Shown here in pieces: positions 57,156 to 64,000 of a DNA stretch of 64,000 nucleotides (positions within the stretch are counted from its first letter, which is position 1; every line of letters starts with the position of its first letter). A program made the position numbers and the translations under genes. The stretch comes from Methylobacterium oryzae. GTDB taxonomy: Bacteria; Pseudomonadota; Alphaproteobacteria; Rhizobiales; Beijerinckiaceae. The notes below the pieces were generated by a model. It was not told the origin of the DNA, made no database searches, and worked only from the letters and a program-made list of their open reading frames with translations. The stretch is taken from NCBI RefSeq assembly GCF_021398735.1, contig NZ_CP090349.1, positions 3,305,001-3,369,000 on the forward strand, read 5' to 3'.

Positions 57156-57596
57156 ATGACCCATCGTACCATCACCCTCACCGCCGCCCTGACGATGACC
57201 GTGGCGTCCCTCCTGCCGGCCGCCGCGTCGGAGGTGACCCTCGACACCGCCGCGCACGGCGCCTTCTCCGTCCCCGCCGTCATCGGCGCGGCCCACCATA
57301 CGCCGGGTCTCGCGCTGAGCGCCGCCGACGTCCGTGCGCAGGGTGGTCACCTCGTACCGGCCCTCACGCGCTGGCAGGAGGCTCGGCCGGCCATCGCCTC
57401 CGTCGAGCCCTTCAAGGCGCCCGCCACCATCACCGTGGCCTATCGGAGCCGAGACGTCGCGACGCATGCCGCGCAGGTCCTCAAGCAGGGGGGCTTCGCG
57501 ACCGCGGGCGTCGTCCGGTGGCTGCCCGACGCGCCTGTTGCGGTCGAGGCCAACACGAACACGGTCAAGCTCGGGTCGCTTGAGGCCATGAACTGA
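57156..57596 (+). CDS. Secreted protein of unknown function
   Basis: A 146-residue frame. The signal peptide (TLTAALTMTVASLLPAAASE, cut near 25) precedes a ~120-residue domain rich in Ala/Val. The middle is HTPGLALSAADVRAQGGHLVP and a segment ATITVAYRSRDVATHAAQVLKQGGF follows. No family is recognised. It has a GAGAGGATCGAGAG-type purine-rich ribosome site, is divergent from LysR and is followed by a DUF302 gene; a joint envelope-stress function is conceivable but unproven. Confidence 0.8.
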   Translation: MTHRTITLTAALTMTVASLLPAAASEVTLDTAAHGAFSVPAVIGAAHHTPGLALSAADVRAQGGHLVPALTRWQEARPAIASVEPFKAPATITVAYRSRDVATHAAQVLKQGGFATAGVVRWLPDAPVAVEANTNTVKLGSLEAMN

Positions 57597-57678
57597 GCGA
57601 GCACTCGGACAGGCCGAGGACGAGCAGTCGAGGCCCGCCCGGCGAGCCGCCCGCTGCATGAAGTCAGGAGATCAGATC

Positions 57679-58167
57679 ATGTCCGACCACTTCGCGTCGA
57701 CCGAAATCGCGGTCGAGCACGTCACCCTTTCCTCGGCCAAGACTTTCGAGGCGGTCCGATCCGCCTTGGAGGCTTCGGTGCCCGTCATCGACCTCGATTA
57801 CGCCACGCTCCTGAAGGCTGGACGAGTGGACGAGGCGCGCGACCTCCTCGAACGGCAGGCGCCGCTCTCGATCTTCGGCTCCCGAGACCATGGCGACGTG
57901 CTGCGCACCGCCGGGTTGAGCCGCAAGGCCGTCCAGTACGACATCGGCAACCCGCTGACGGCCGCGTCGATGACCCGGCACGCCGTTTCTGCCGCCTTGT
58001 ACGCGCCGATCCGGGTGCTTCTGCGTGAGGATTCCGAGGGTGGCGTCGCCTTCGAGTACGACCGCCCGGTCAGCACCTTCGGCCAGTTCGAGAATCCGCA
58101 GGTCGACCGCGTCGCTGGCGAACTCGATGAACTGCTTCGGAGCACGCTCGCCGCGGCCGCCGCGTGA
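57679..58167 (+). CDS. DUF302 domain-containing protein
   Basis: A 162-residue protein with a DUF302 fold: TFEAVRSALEASVPVIDLDYATLL, then IGNPLTAASMTRHAVSAALYAPIRVLLRED and FEYDRPVSTFGQF. Such proteins are small, cytoplasmic or periplasmic, and often sit near sulfur or redox genes; their role is unknown. ATG 57679 has AGGAG 9 bp upstream; ATG 57658 is possible. It is probably co-transcribed with the secreted-protein gene (82 bp gap). Confidence 0.88.
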   Translation: MSDHFASTEIAVEHVTLSSAKTFEAVRSALEASVPVIDLDYATLLKAGRVDEARDLLERQAPLSIFGSRDHGDVLRTAGLSRKAVQYDIGNPLTAASMTRHAVSAALYAPIRVLLREDSEGGVAFEYDRPVSTFGQFENPQVDRVAGELDELLRSTLAAAAA

Positions 58168-58424
58168 GGTGAGGCGCTCGAGAACGCCGCGGATCGGGGC
58201 CGAGTGTCTCCGTTCCGCGGGGCGCGCCGTGACGCGGCAGCTCTGTTCCACGCGCAGTTCCGACGCTTGTTCGGCTTCACGGCAGCTTCGGCCGCGACCA
58301 GACCGTCTCAAAGCCACCCCTCCGAGACGTTCGAGCGGTCGTTCGGTGGTGACAGAGGCTGGCTGATCGAAGGCAACCCGCTCACGGCCGAGCAGAGCAG
58401 GAGCGGACGCGCGTTTGGTAGGTC

Positions 58425-59111
58425 TCAGAACCGGAGGAGTCGCCGGAAGCGGGCGATGTTCACGAGCGACACGAGGGACGAGGCCACGTAGGTGAGGGCT
58501 GCGGCGCGCAAAACGGTGCGGGCGCCACGCATGTCGTCAGCGTCGAGGAAGCGGCCCGTTTCCAGGATGGGCAGAGCCCGCCGGTAGCTCGCATCGAGCT
58601 CGACGGGCAGCGTCAAGAGGTGAAACACGAGGCGAACGCTGAGGAGCGCGATGCCGAACCCGACCTGCAGGGTGAGCAGGGCGGGGGATTTGATGACGGC
58701 GAGCATGATGGGCGCGGTCATCATCACCAAGCCTGCGGCAAGCTCGAAGCCCTGCACGACCGGCGCGAAGGTCACCCGCGCCGCGAGCAGCCGGTCTCCC
58801 GCCGCGTGCTGGAGCGCGTGGGAGACCTCATGTGCCGCCACCGCGACCGCCGTGATGGAGCGGCCCTCATGGTTCTCCGGCGACAGGCGCACGACGTTCG
58901 CGACCGGATCGTAGTGGTCGGCCTGCGCGATCTCGACGGGAACATGCTCGAGCCGTGCCAGGTCGAGCAGATGGCGGGCAAGCTCGCCGCCGGTCCCGGG
59001 CAGGTCCGGCCGCTCGGTGGCGTGTTGCCGCATCACCCGGCGCACCCACCACTGGGGGCCGAACACGAGACCGAACAGCAGGGCGGCGCCGAGCGCCAGG
59101 AGGATCGGCAT
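58425..59111 (-). CDS. Membrane zinc metallopeptidase, YugP-like
   Basis: A 228-residue protein: an N-terminal membrane helix, the metal motif HEVSH (HEXXH) in VAAHEVSHALQHA, and three further hydrophobic segments, as in the neutral zinc metallopeptidase (YugP) family. Substrate unknown. It is in the same direction as the sox genes but 175 bp downstream of soxA, so co-transcription is uncertain. Confidence 0.9.
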   Translation of the reverse strand: MPILLALGAALLFGLVFGPQWWVRRVMRQHATERPDLPGTGGELARHLLDLARLEHVPVEIAQADHYDPVANVVRLSPENHEGRSITAVAVAAHEVSHALQHAAGDRLLAARVTFAPVVQGFELAAGLVMMTAPIMLAVIKSPALLTLQVGFGIALLSVRLVFHLLTLPVELDASYRRALPILETGRFLDADDMRGARTVLRAAALTYVASSLVSLVNIARFRRLLRF

Positions 59112-59286
59112 ACCGGGTATGTAGGCGCGGGGCCGAATCCGTGGAAGCGCGGCGCTGGCTCGACCGCTGGAGCCACAGTCGTGGATCGACTGGTGGCTGA
59201 GGCGTTCGCGCTTCGGCCGTCCGGCGGGTCACCGCGGCGGTCGACGAGGTGCGCGCGGCGTCGAACGGTGGCCAGTCCGAGCTCGA

Positions 59287-60078
59287 TCAGGGGCGCACGG
59301 CCGGCGTCTCCAGCGGCAGCGGCGCGGCGCGCGTCGCGAGGTAGAGTTCGAGCGCAACATAGTCCGGCGCGCCGTACCCGAAGGGCTCGGCGCGCATGCC
59401 GGTGAGGCAGTTGCGCAGGCGCCGTTGCAGCGAGCCGAGACCTTGCCATTCGAGGCGGTAGAGCGGGTAGCCGGTCGGGTGTCCCTGCGGGATCATCGCT
59501 GCGCCGAGGCGGTGACCCCGATGGTCGTCGTGGCAGATGGCGCAGGACAGGCCGAGCTGGCCCTGGCGCGTCTCGAACAGCGCGCGACCCGCCGCCCGCG
59601 CGGGCTCGAGCCGGGGATCGTCCGGCGGAGCGATCGGCAGCCCGCGGGACTGCACGGCGACGAAGGCCGTGAGCGCCAGCAGGTCGGGACTCTCGTAGGC
59701 GAGGGCCTCGGAGCCCTGATGCTCGCGGCGGCACGCGTTGACGCGAGACTGGAGGTCGATGGGCCTGCCCGTCCGCGCGTCCCAAGCGGGATAGCGTGCC
59801 GCGACGCCCCGCATCGTGGACGAGGCCTCGCCGTGGCAGCCGGCGCAGGCGAGTCCCCCGGAGATGGGCGCCTTCGCCCAGAGGTCCTCCCCGTCCGCGA
59901 CCGCGAGCATGCCGGGATTGGCCCCGTCGTCCCGCTGCATCGCCTGGATCTCGGGGCTCATCTGGTCGAAGCCCGAGCGTCGCTCGGCCGGCGGGACTGG
60001 CTCCGACCGCGCGAGAGGGCTGGAGAGGAGCAGCGCCACGAGCGCCGTCTGCAGCGGGGAGCTCGAGCGGCGCGGCAC
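59287..60078 (-). CDS. soxA: Sulfur-oxidation diheme cytochrome SoxA
   Basis: A 263-residue exported c-type cytochrome. A signal peptide (residues 8-25) is followed by CAGCH and CAICH heme sites and the SoxA cysteine in LQRRLRNCLTGMRAEPFGYGAPDYVALELYL (read in pieces). Diheme form. With SoxX it couples thiosulfate to the SoxY cysteine and passes electrons on. The start is GTG 60078, 9 bp after soxZ. Confidence 0.93.
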   Translation of the reverse strand: MPRRSSSPLQTALVALLLSSPLARSEPVPPAERRSGFDQMSPEIQAMQRDDGANPGMLAVADGEDLWAKAPISGGLACAGCHGEASSTMRGVAARYPAWDARTGRPIDLQSRVNACRREHQGSEALAYESPDLLALTAFVAVQSRGLPIAPPDDPRLEPARAAGRALFETRQGQLGLSCAICHDDHRGHRLGAAMIPQGHPTGYPLYRLEWQGLGSLQRRLRNCLTGMRAEPFGYGAPDYVALELYLATRAAPLPLETPAVRP

Positions 60079-60087
60079 GGCGGAGAC

Positions 60088-60408
60088 TCAGGCCACGGTG
60101 ATCGCCGCGGATTCGGTCTGATCGAAGCCGCCATCGCCGCGCCACGTGAAGCTGAAGCGGCCGCTGCGCGTCGCGACCCAGGTGAAGGTCAGGTAGGGGT
60201 TGGCCGCCGAAGCGGGAAACAGCTCGGCCCGGAAGATCTCCTCGTCCTCGAAGCGGCAGACGAAGTCCGTCACGATGTTGCGCGGCAGGATCCGGCCGTC
60301 GGCACCGGGGCGGAAGCCCGTCTCCATCGGGTGCGAGATCAGGGTCCTGATCGTGATCGTGTCGCCGGGCTCGGCGGTCTTCGGCAGGTTGATCAGCGTG
60401 CGGGCCAT
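60088..60408 (-). CDS. soxZ: Sulfur-carrier complex subunit SoxZ
   Basis: A 106-residue single-domain protein with PKTAEPGDTITIRTLISHPMETG, RNIVTDFVCRFEDEEIF and FTWVATRSGRFSFTWRG, full SoxZ length. It has no signal peptide; it is exported with SoxY. The start is 5 bp from the soxY stop. Confidence 0.94.
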   Translation of the reverse strand: MARTLINLPKTAEPGDTITIRTLISHPMETGFRPGADGRILPRNIVTDFVCRFEDEEIFRAELFPASAANPYLTFTWVATRSGRFSFTWRGDGGFDQTESAAITVA

Positions 60409-60413
60409 CGGGG

Positions 60414-60899
60414 TCAGCCCTCCAGGCAGGCGGCGAGGGTCACGATGGCATCGGCGCTCGCCGACCAGTAGGTCCCGTCGCTCATCTCGGCGATGGCGGT
60501 GATGCGCTGCGTGTCGGCGAGCCGGATGCGTGTCGAGACCTGCGCGCGGCCGGCGCCCGGCCGCAGGTGGACCGTCACGACGTTCGGCTGCGGGTTCCTC
60601 TCGTTGAACACCCCGATCCGGCGCACGTGCTCCTCGGGCGTCATCGCGCTCTCGACGGCGACGGTGAGCGGCACCGTGTTGCCGTTCTCCACGAGCGGCG
60701 GCAGGTCGAGGGTCACCCGGCCCGGTCGGATCGGGTTGTCACCCGCGAAGCGTCGGATGGCGGATTCCGTCGTTTCCGTGCGCGGGAGCGTCGCCGCGGC
60801 GGCGGGGCGCAGCGCGACGGCGAGCGCGGTGCCGACAGCCCCGGCGAGCACACCGCGCCGGTCCATCGAACGCGCGCTCCGACTCCTGTGCCTGCTCAT
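60414..60899 (-). CDS. soxY: Sulfur-carrier protein SoxY with unusual C-terminus
   Basis: A 161-residue protein with a Tat-type leader (MDRRGVLAGAVGTALAVAL), then SoxY features VTLDLPPLVENGNTVPLTV and VRRIGVFNERNPQPNVVTVHL. Canonical SoxY ends in a flexible GGCGG whose Cys carries the sulfur intermediates. Here the tail reads TLAACLEG: the Cys is kept, four from the end, but the glycine swing arm is replaced. The start overlaps the soxX stop (ATGA). Confidence 0.9.
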   Translation of the reverse strand: MSRHRSRSARSMDRRGVLAGAVGTALAVALRPAAAATLPRTETTESAIRRFAGDNPIRPGRVTLDLPPLVENGNTVPLTVAVESAMTPEEHVRRIGVFNERNPQPNVVTVHLRPGAGRAQVSTRIRLADTQRITAIAEMSDGTYWSASADAIVTLAACLEG

Positions 60900-61366
60900 C
60901 GACCTTCCTCGGGACCCGCCTCGCGCAGCGTCGCCAGGAAGGCGACGACATCCTCGATCTCGGCCGCGCTCAGGATCGGCCGCCCCTGCCACGGCCGCCC
61001 CACGCGGGTGAGCCCGGTCAGGCTATAGTACGGTGGCATGATCGTCTCCGGGTTCAAGACCCGTCCGTCCACCAGCCGCAGGCGCAGCTGACCCGAGCCC
61101 AGCCGCCCGCCGACGCCCGCGAGATCCGGGGCGAGGTTGCCCTGGAACCGCTCCTCCGGGAAGGGCCCGGTATGGCAGAGAAGGCAGAGCCCGCGGGTCC
61201 GGTCCACGACGATGGCCCGGCCGCGCGCGGCATCGCCCGGCGCGCCGGTCAGGCTCTCGGGGATGGCGTCGCCGACGATCGCGGTGGGGACCAGGCCCTC
61301 CCCGGCCTGCGCCGGCGGGGCGGCGACTGCCAGCACGAGCATGGCGGCCACGCGGCCTTCCCTCAT
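60896..61366 (-). CDS. soxX: Sulfur-oxidation cytochrome SoxX
   Basis: A 156-residue exported monoheme cytochrome: signal peptide to about residue 22, heme site CLLCH followed by TGPFPEERFQGNLAPDLAGVGGRL, and the axial-Met region ETIMPPYYS. It pairs with SoxA in the AX thiol-sulfur transferase. ATG 61366 overlaps the flavoprotein stop by 4 bp. Confidence 0.93.
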   Translation of the reverse strand: MREGRVAAMLVLAVAAPPAQAGEGLVPTAIVGDAIPESLTGAPGDAARGRAIVVDRTRGLCLLCHTGPFPEERFQGNLAPDLAGVGGRLGSGQLRLRLVDGRVLNPETIMPPYYSLTGLTRVGRPWQGRPILSAAEIEDVVAFLATLREAGPEEGR

Positions 61367-62622
61367 CCGAACACGTCCCGGGTGATCGTCCGGTACCAGC
61401 TCTCGCCGTAGGCCGCCTCCTGCGCGCGCACCGCGTCGGGCGCGTCGAGGGGGCTGATACCGCCGGCTCCCGGAACGTCCGCCAGGAGTCCGTCGGTCGG
61501 GCGGAAGACGCCCGCGATCGAGATGCCGTTGCCCGGTGCGACGAGGCTCCAGCAGGTGTTGATGAGCCTCGGGCTCTCGGGCTCCCGTCCGGCCATCAGG
61601 TCGATCACCGCCTGCGCGCAGACTTTGGCCTGCGCGTTCGCCGAGAAGGCGGATTTCGGCATCGCCCCTGCGATCGCCGCGTCGCCGATGACATGGATGC
61701 CCGGCACGAGGCGCGATTCGAAGGTCACCGGATCGATCGGGCACCAGCCGCTGCGGTCGGCGCAGCCGGCCTGCGCCGCGATGGGGCCGGCGCGCTGGGG
61801 CGGGATGATGCACGCCACATCGGCCTTGTACTCGGCGAAGTCCGTGCGAACGACCATCGCGGCGGCGTCGACTTCCGTGACCGCACCGCCCGAGGCGAGC
61901 GGCACGTATTCGAGCACGTCCGGGTACAGCTTCGCCCAGGCCGCCTCGAACAGTTTCTGCTTCGAGAACGTGTCCTTGGCGTCGAGCAGGACGAGCTTCG
62001 CCTTCGGCTTCCGGGTCTTCAGGAAATGCGCGATCAGGCTCGCGCGCTCGTAGGGGCCGGGCGGGCAGCGATACGGGTTGGCGGGTGCCGAGAGGACCAC
62101 CGTGCCGCCCTCCGGCATGGCCTCGAGCTGGCGGGCGAGGAGCACCGTCTGCGCCCCGGCCTTCCAGGCATGCGGCATCGCCTCGGCGGCCTTCGCGTCG
62201 TAGCCCGGCACGGCGTCGAAGCGCAGCGCGATGCCCGGCGAGAGCACCAGGCGGTCGTAGGGCAGGACTGTGCCGTCGCCGAGCGTCACCCGGCGCGCCA
62301 CAGGGTCGACCGCATCCGCCGTTCCGCGCACGAAGCGGAGCCGAGCCCGGCCGAGGGCCTCGTAGCTGAAGGTCTGGGCCTCGATCCCGCGCAGGCCAAC
62401 GACGACCGCGTTGCTGCCCGTGCAGGCGACATAGCGCTCGGCCGCCTCGACCAGGGTCACGTCGACGCCGCCCGCGGCGAGGCAGCGCGCCGCCGTGGCA
62501 CCCCCGAACCCGGCGCCCACGACCACGACGCGCGGCGCTGTGCCACCGAGGGCCGGGCGCGCCAGCGCGGCGGCCGCGGCTCCGCCGATCAGGGCGCGGC
62601 GGGTCGGAGAAGGAGCGCGCAT
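61363..62622 (-). CDS. Flavocytochrome c sulfide dehydrogenase flavoprotein (FccB/SoxF)
   Basis: A 419-residue FAD protein with a Tat signal (PTRRALIGGAAAAAL). The Rossmann motif is VVVVGAGFGGATAARCL, and VACTGSNAVVVG carries the first redox Cys. ANPYRCPPGPYERASLI (second Cys) and GIHVIGDAAIAGAMPKSAFSANAQAK for FAD follow. These are the hallmarks of FccB/SoxF, which oxidise sulfide to polysulfide and reduce a small cytochrome, encoded just upstream. Its ATG overlaps that cytochrome's stop (TGATG). Confidence 0.93.
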   Translation of the reverse strand: MRAPSPTRRALIGGAAAAALARPALGGTAPRVVVVGAGFGGATAARCLAAGGVDVTLVEAAERYVACTGSNAVVVGLRGIEAQTFSYEALGRARLRFVRGTADAVDPVARRVTLGDGTVLPYDRLVLSPGIALRFDAVPGYDAKAAEAMPHAWKAGAQTVLLARQLEAMPEGGTVVLSAPANPYRCPPGPYERASLIAHFLKTRKPKAKLVLLDAKDTFSKQKLFEAAWAKLYPDVLEYVPLASGGAVTEVDAAAMVVRTDFAEYKADVACIIPPQRAGPIAAQAGCADRSGWCPIDPVTFESRLVPGIHVIGDAAIAGAMPKSAFSANAQAKVCAQAVIDLMAGREPESPRLINTCWSLVAPGNGISIAGVFRPTDGLLADVPGAGGISPLDAPDAVRAQEAAYGESWYRTITRDVFG

Positions 62623-62915
62623 CACCGCGATCCCTGCGCCGCGAACCAGGCGGCGATGGCCTGGCTCTCCTGCGCGCCGAACCCCTTGGCGATGCGGTTC
62701 ATGAGCGTCGCCGGGCGCGCGCCGGTCCGGAAGGCCTCGAGGGCGCCGACGATCTCGGCTTCCGGCCGCCCCGCGAGCACGCCCATCGCGGAGCCCTCGG
62801 CGTGGCATCCGGTGCAGGACGAGGCGCCGGGCGGCGGCCGCATCTCGGCGGCGCCCGCGCCCGTTCCCCCGGCGAGGGCGGCGAGCAGCGCGAGCGCCGG
62901 CGTCATCGCCCTCAT
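62622..62915 (-). CDS. Monoheme c-type cytochrome (FccA/SoxE-like)
   Basis: A 97-residue exported cytochrome: signal peptide to about residue 23, heme site CTGCH, and MNRIAKGFGAQESQAIAAWFAAQG as the C-terminal helix with an axial Met candidate. It resembles the small subunit of sulfide dehydrogenase. It could equally accept electrons from the molybdenum hydroxylase encoded just upstream. The stop of that gene overlaps its ATG by 4 bp. Confidence 0.88.
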   Translation of the reverse strand: MRAMTPALALLAALAGGTGAGAAEMRPPPGASSCTGCHAEGSAMGVLAGRPEAEIVGALEAFRTGARPATLMNRIAKGFGAQESQAIAAWFAAQGSR

Positions 62916-64000
62916 GCCCGGCGGAGATCCGTGTCCTTCAGCGGAAGCTGGCGGACGCGCTTGCCGGTCGCAGCGAAGATCGCGTTGAGCACGGCCGGCG
63001 CGGCGACCGCGATCGTCGGCTCGCCGACACCGCCCCAGAAACCGCCGGACGGCATCAGGATGGCCTCGACCGCCGGCATCGCGTCCATCCGCATCACGGG
63101 ATAGCTGTCGAAGTTCGTCTGCTCGATGCGCCCGTCCTTCACCGTGCAGGCGCCGTACAGCGCGGCCGAGAGACCGTAGACGAAGGAGCCCGCCACCTGC
63201 GCGTCGATCTGCTGCGGGTTGACCGCGTGGCCGGGGTCGGTCGCCGCCACGATACGGTGGATCTTCAGCTCGCCCCGGTCGGAGACCGAGACCTCGGCCG
63301 CGCCCGCGACGTAGCTCCCGAACCCCATCGTCTGGCAGATGCCGCGGTAGACCCCCTCGGGCGGCTTGCTGGCCCATCCGATCCGCTCGGCCACCGCCTG
63401 CAGCACGGCCCGGTGCTTCGGGTGGTTGTCCATCAGCTTCAGCCGGAAGGCGAGCGGGTCCTGGCCGGCGGCGTGGGCCAGCTCGTCCATGAAGCATTCG
63501 AGATAGATGGCGTTCGGGTTCAGGTTCACGCCCCGCCAGAAGCCCGGCAGGATGTGCGGGTTGCGCATCGCGTGGTCGACCAGGATGTTGGGGATCGTGT
63601 AGCCGATCGCGGCCTCCGGACCTCCGGGGTTGAGACCCTGGAAGGTGACCGGGTCGCGGCCCTCGACCATGCGCTGGGGGGCGACCGAGGCCAGGATCGA
63701 CTGGCCGGAGATGCGCATGTGCAGGCCGGTCAGGTTGCCGTCCCCGTCGAGGGCGGCGCGCATCCGGCACTGCGTGACCGGGTGGTACCGGCCATGCGTC
63801 ATGTCCTCCTCGCGGGTCCAGATCAGCTTGACCGGCGTGCCCGGCATCTCCCTAGCGATGAGCACCGCCTGACGCACCCAGTCGTGCGTGGCGCCGCGCC
63901 GGCCGAAGCCGCCGCCGAGATGGATCTTGTAGACCTCGCACGACGTGGCCGGCAGCCCGGCGGCGTCGGCGGTCGCGGCCAGAGCCGCCTCGCCGTTCTG
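62912..64000 (-). CDS. Molybdopterin-binding hydroxylase large subunit (xanthine dehydrogenase family), 5' end off window
   Basis: The C-terminal 362 residues are present; the gene continues past the right edge. The molybdopterin contact HLGGGFGRRG is within the first 40 residues seen, and the catalytic Glu lies in GGFWGGVGEPTIAVAAPAVLNAIFAATG near the end. The GGGFGRR form and overall pattern match isoquinoline 1-oxidoreductase/aldehyde dehydrogenase beta subunits that use a c-type cytochrome. The substrate is unknown. Its partner 2Fe-2S subunit should lie beyond 64000. It overlaps the cytochrome gene by 4 bp (ATGA). Confidence 0.9.
   Translation of the reverse strand, partial: QNGEAALAATADAAGLPATSCEVYKIHLGGGFGRRGATHDWVRQAVLIAREMPGTPVKLIWTREEDMTHGRYHPVTQCRMRAALDGDGNLTGLHMRISGQSILASVAPQRMVEGRDPVTFQGLNPGGPEAAIGYTIPNILVDHAMRNPHILPGFWRGVNLNPNAIYLECFMDELAHAAGQDPLAFRLKLMDNHPKHRAVLQAVAERIGWASKPPEGVYRGICQTMGFGSYVAGAAEVSVSDRGELKIHRIVAATDPGHAVNPQQIDAQVAGSFVYGLSAALYGACTVKDGRIEQTNFDSYPVMRMDAMPAVEAILMPSGGFWGGVGEPTIAVAAPAVLNAIFAATGKRVRQLPLKDTDLRRA

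Noticed and set aside
58168..58424. Open frame and a short similarity to the DUF302 gene (GGCAACCCGCT-ACGGCCG near 58372)
   Set aside because: Only about 20 bp match and the rest is unrelated; treated as chance or a tiny duplication remnant.

Overview
The window is a high-GC stretch (roughly 70% or more by eye) of an alphaproteobacterial chromosome, most consistent with a Methylobacterium-type member of the Hyphomicrobiales. The grounds are the gene neighbourhoods dacA-tmk-holB-metG-tatD and ntrY-ntrX-hfq-hflX, the cobalamin gene types, a CtrA-type site, a candidate Irr-type iron box, and a dispersed palindromic repeat like those common in Methylobacterium. Taxonomy is inferred; no marker gene fixes the species.

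Layout. 1-3.3 kb: MBL hydrolase, TatD nuclease and metG. 3.3-8.1 kb: a cassette between metG and holB with an AraC-type regulator that has lost its start codon, an FAD aromatic monooxygenase and a MarR regulator with a strong palindromic operator. 8.1-12.9 kb: holB, tmk, D,D-carboxypeptidase and rlpA. 13.3-15.2 kb: a ribbon-helix-helix-like protein and a ParA ATPase, divergent from a PAS protein across a perfect TTAA-N7-TTAA site. 15.3-21.3 kb: acyl-CoA synthetase, an alpha/beta hydrolase lacking its serine, and a TonB siderophore receptor. 21.4-24.7 kb: a PhnCDE-type ABC importer whose binding protein looks like the putative selenate group. 24.8-32.1 kb: adenylate cyclase, hflX, hfq, ntrX and ntrY. 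32.25 kb: selenocysteine tRNA. 33.4-38.5 kb: DUF4170 protein, prs, glgX and otsA. 38.9-41.2 kb: four small envelope/stress-type proteins. 41.4-44.4 kb: malonyl-CoA synthetase and decarboxylase. 45.2-53.8 kb: transporters, a hydroxyacid dehydrogenase and cobalamin genes cobD, cbiB, cobQ, cobO and cobU.

54.0-64.0 kb starts at tRNA-Glu and reads like an accessory block: cyanuric acid/barbiturate-type ring-opening amidohydrolase, a truncated IS1182-like transposase, a LysR regulator divergent from a secreted protein and a DUF302 protein, a zinc metallopeptidase, and a tightly packed leftward operon. That operon runs from a molybdopterin hydroxylase large subunit (cut by the window end) through a c-type cytochrome and a FccB/SoxF flavoprotein to SoxX, SoxY, SoxZ and SoxA. 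Most of its junctions are start/stop overlaps.

The best leads are the molybdo-hydroxylase/FccAB/SoxXYZA operon with its unusual SoxY tail, the selenium pairing (tRNA-Sec plus putative selenate importer), NtrX without the sigma-54 contact loop, the serine-less hydrolase, the CtrA-type site between parA and the PAS gene, and the recurrent 12-15 bp in-frame repeats at protein termini. All functional statements come from reading the sequence and from memory of protein families; no database search was run.
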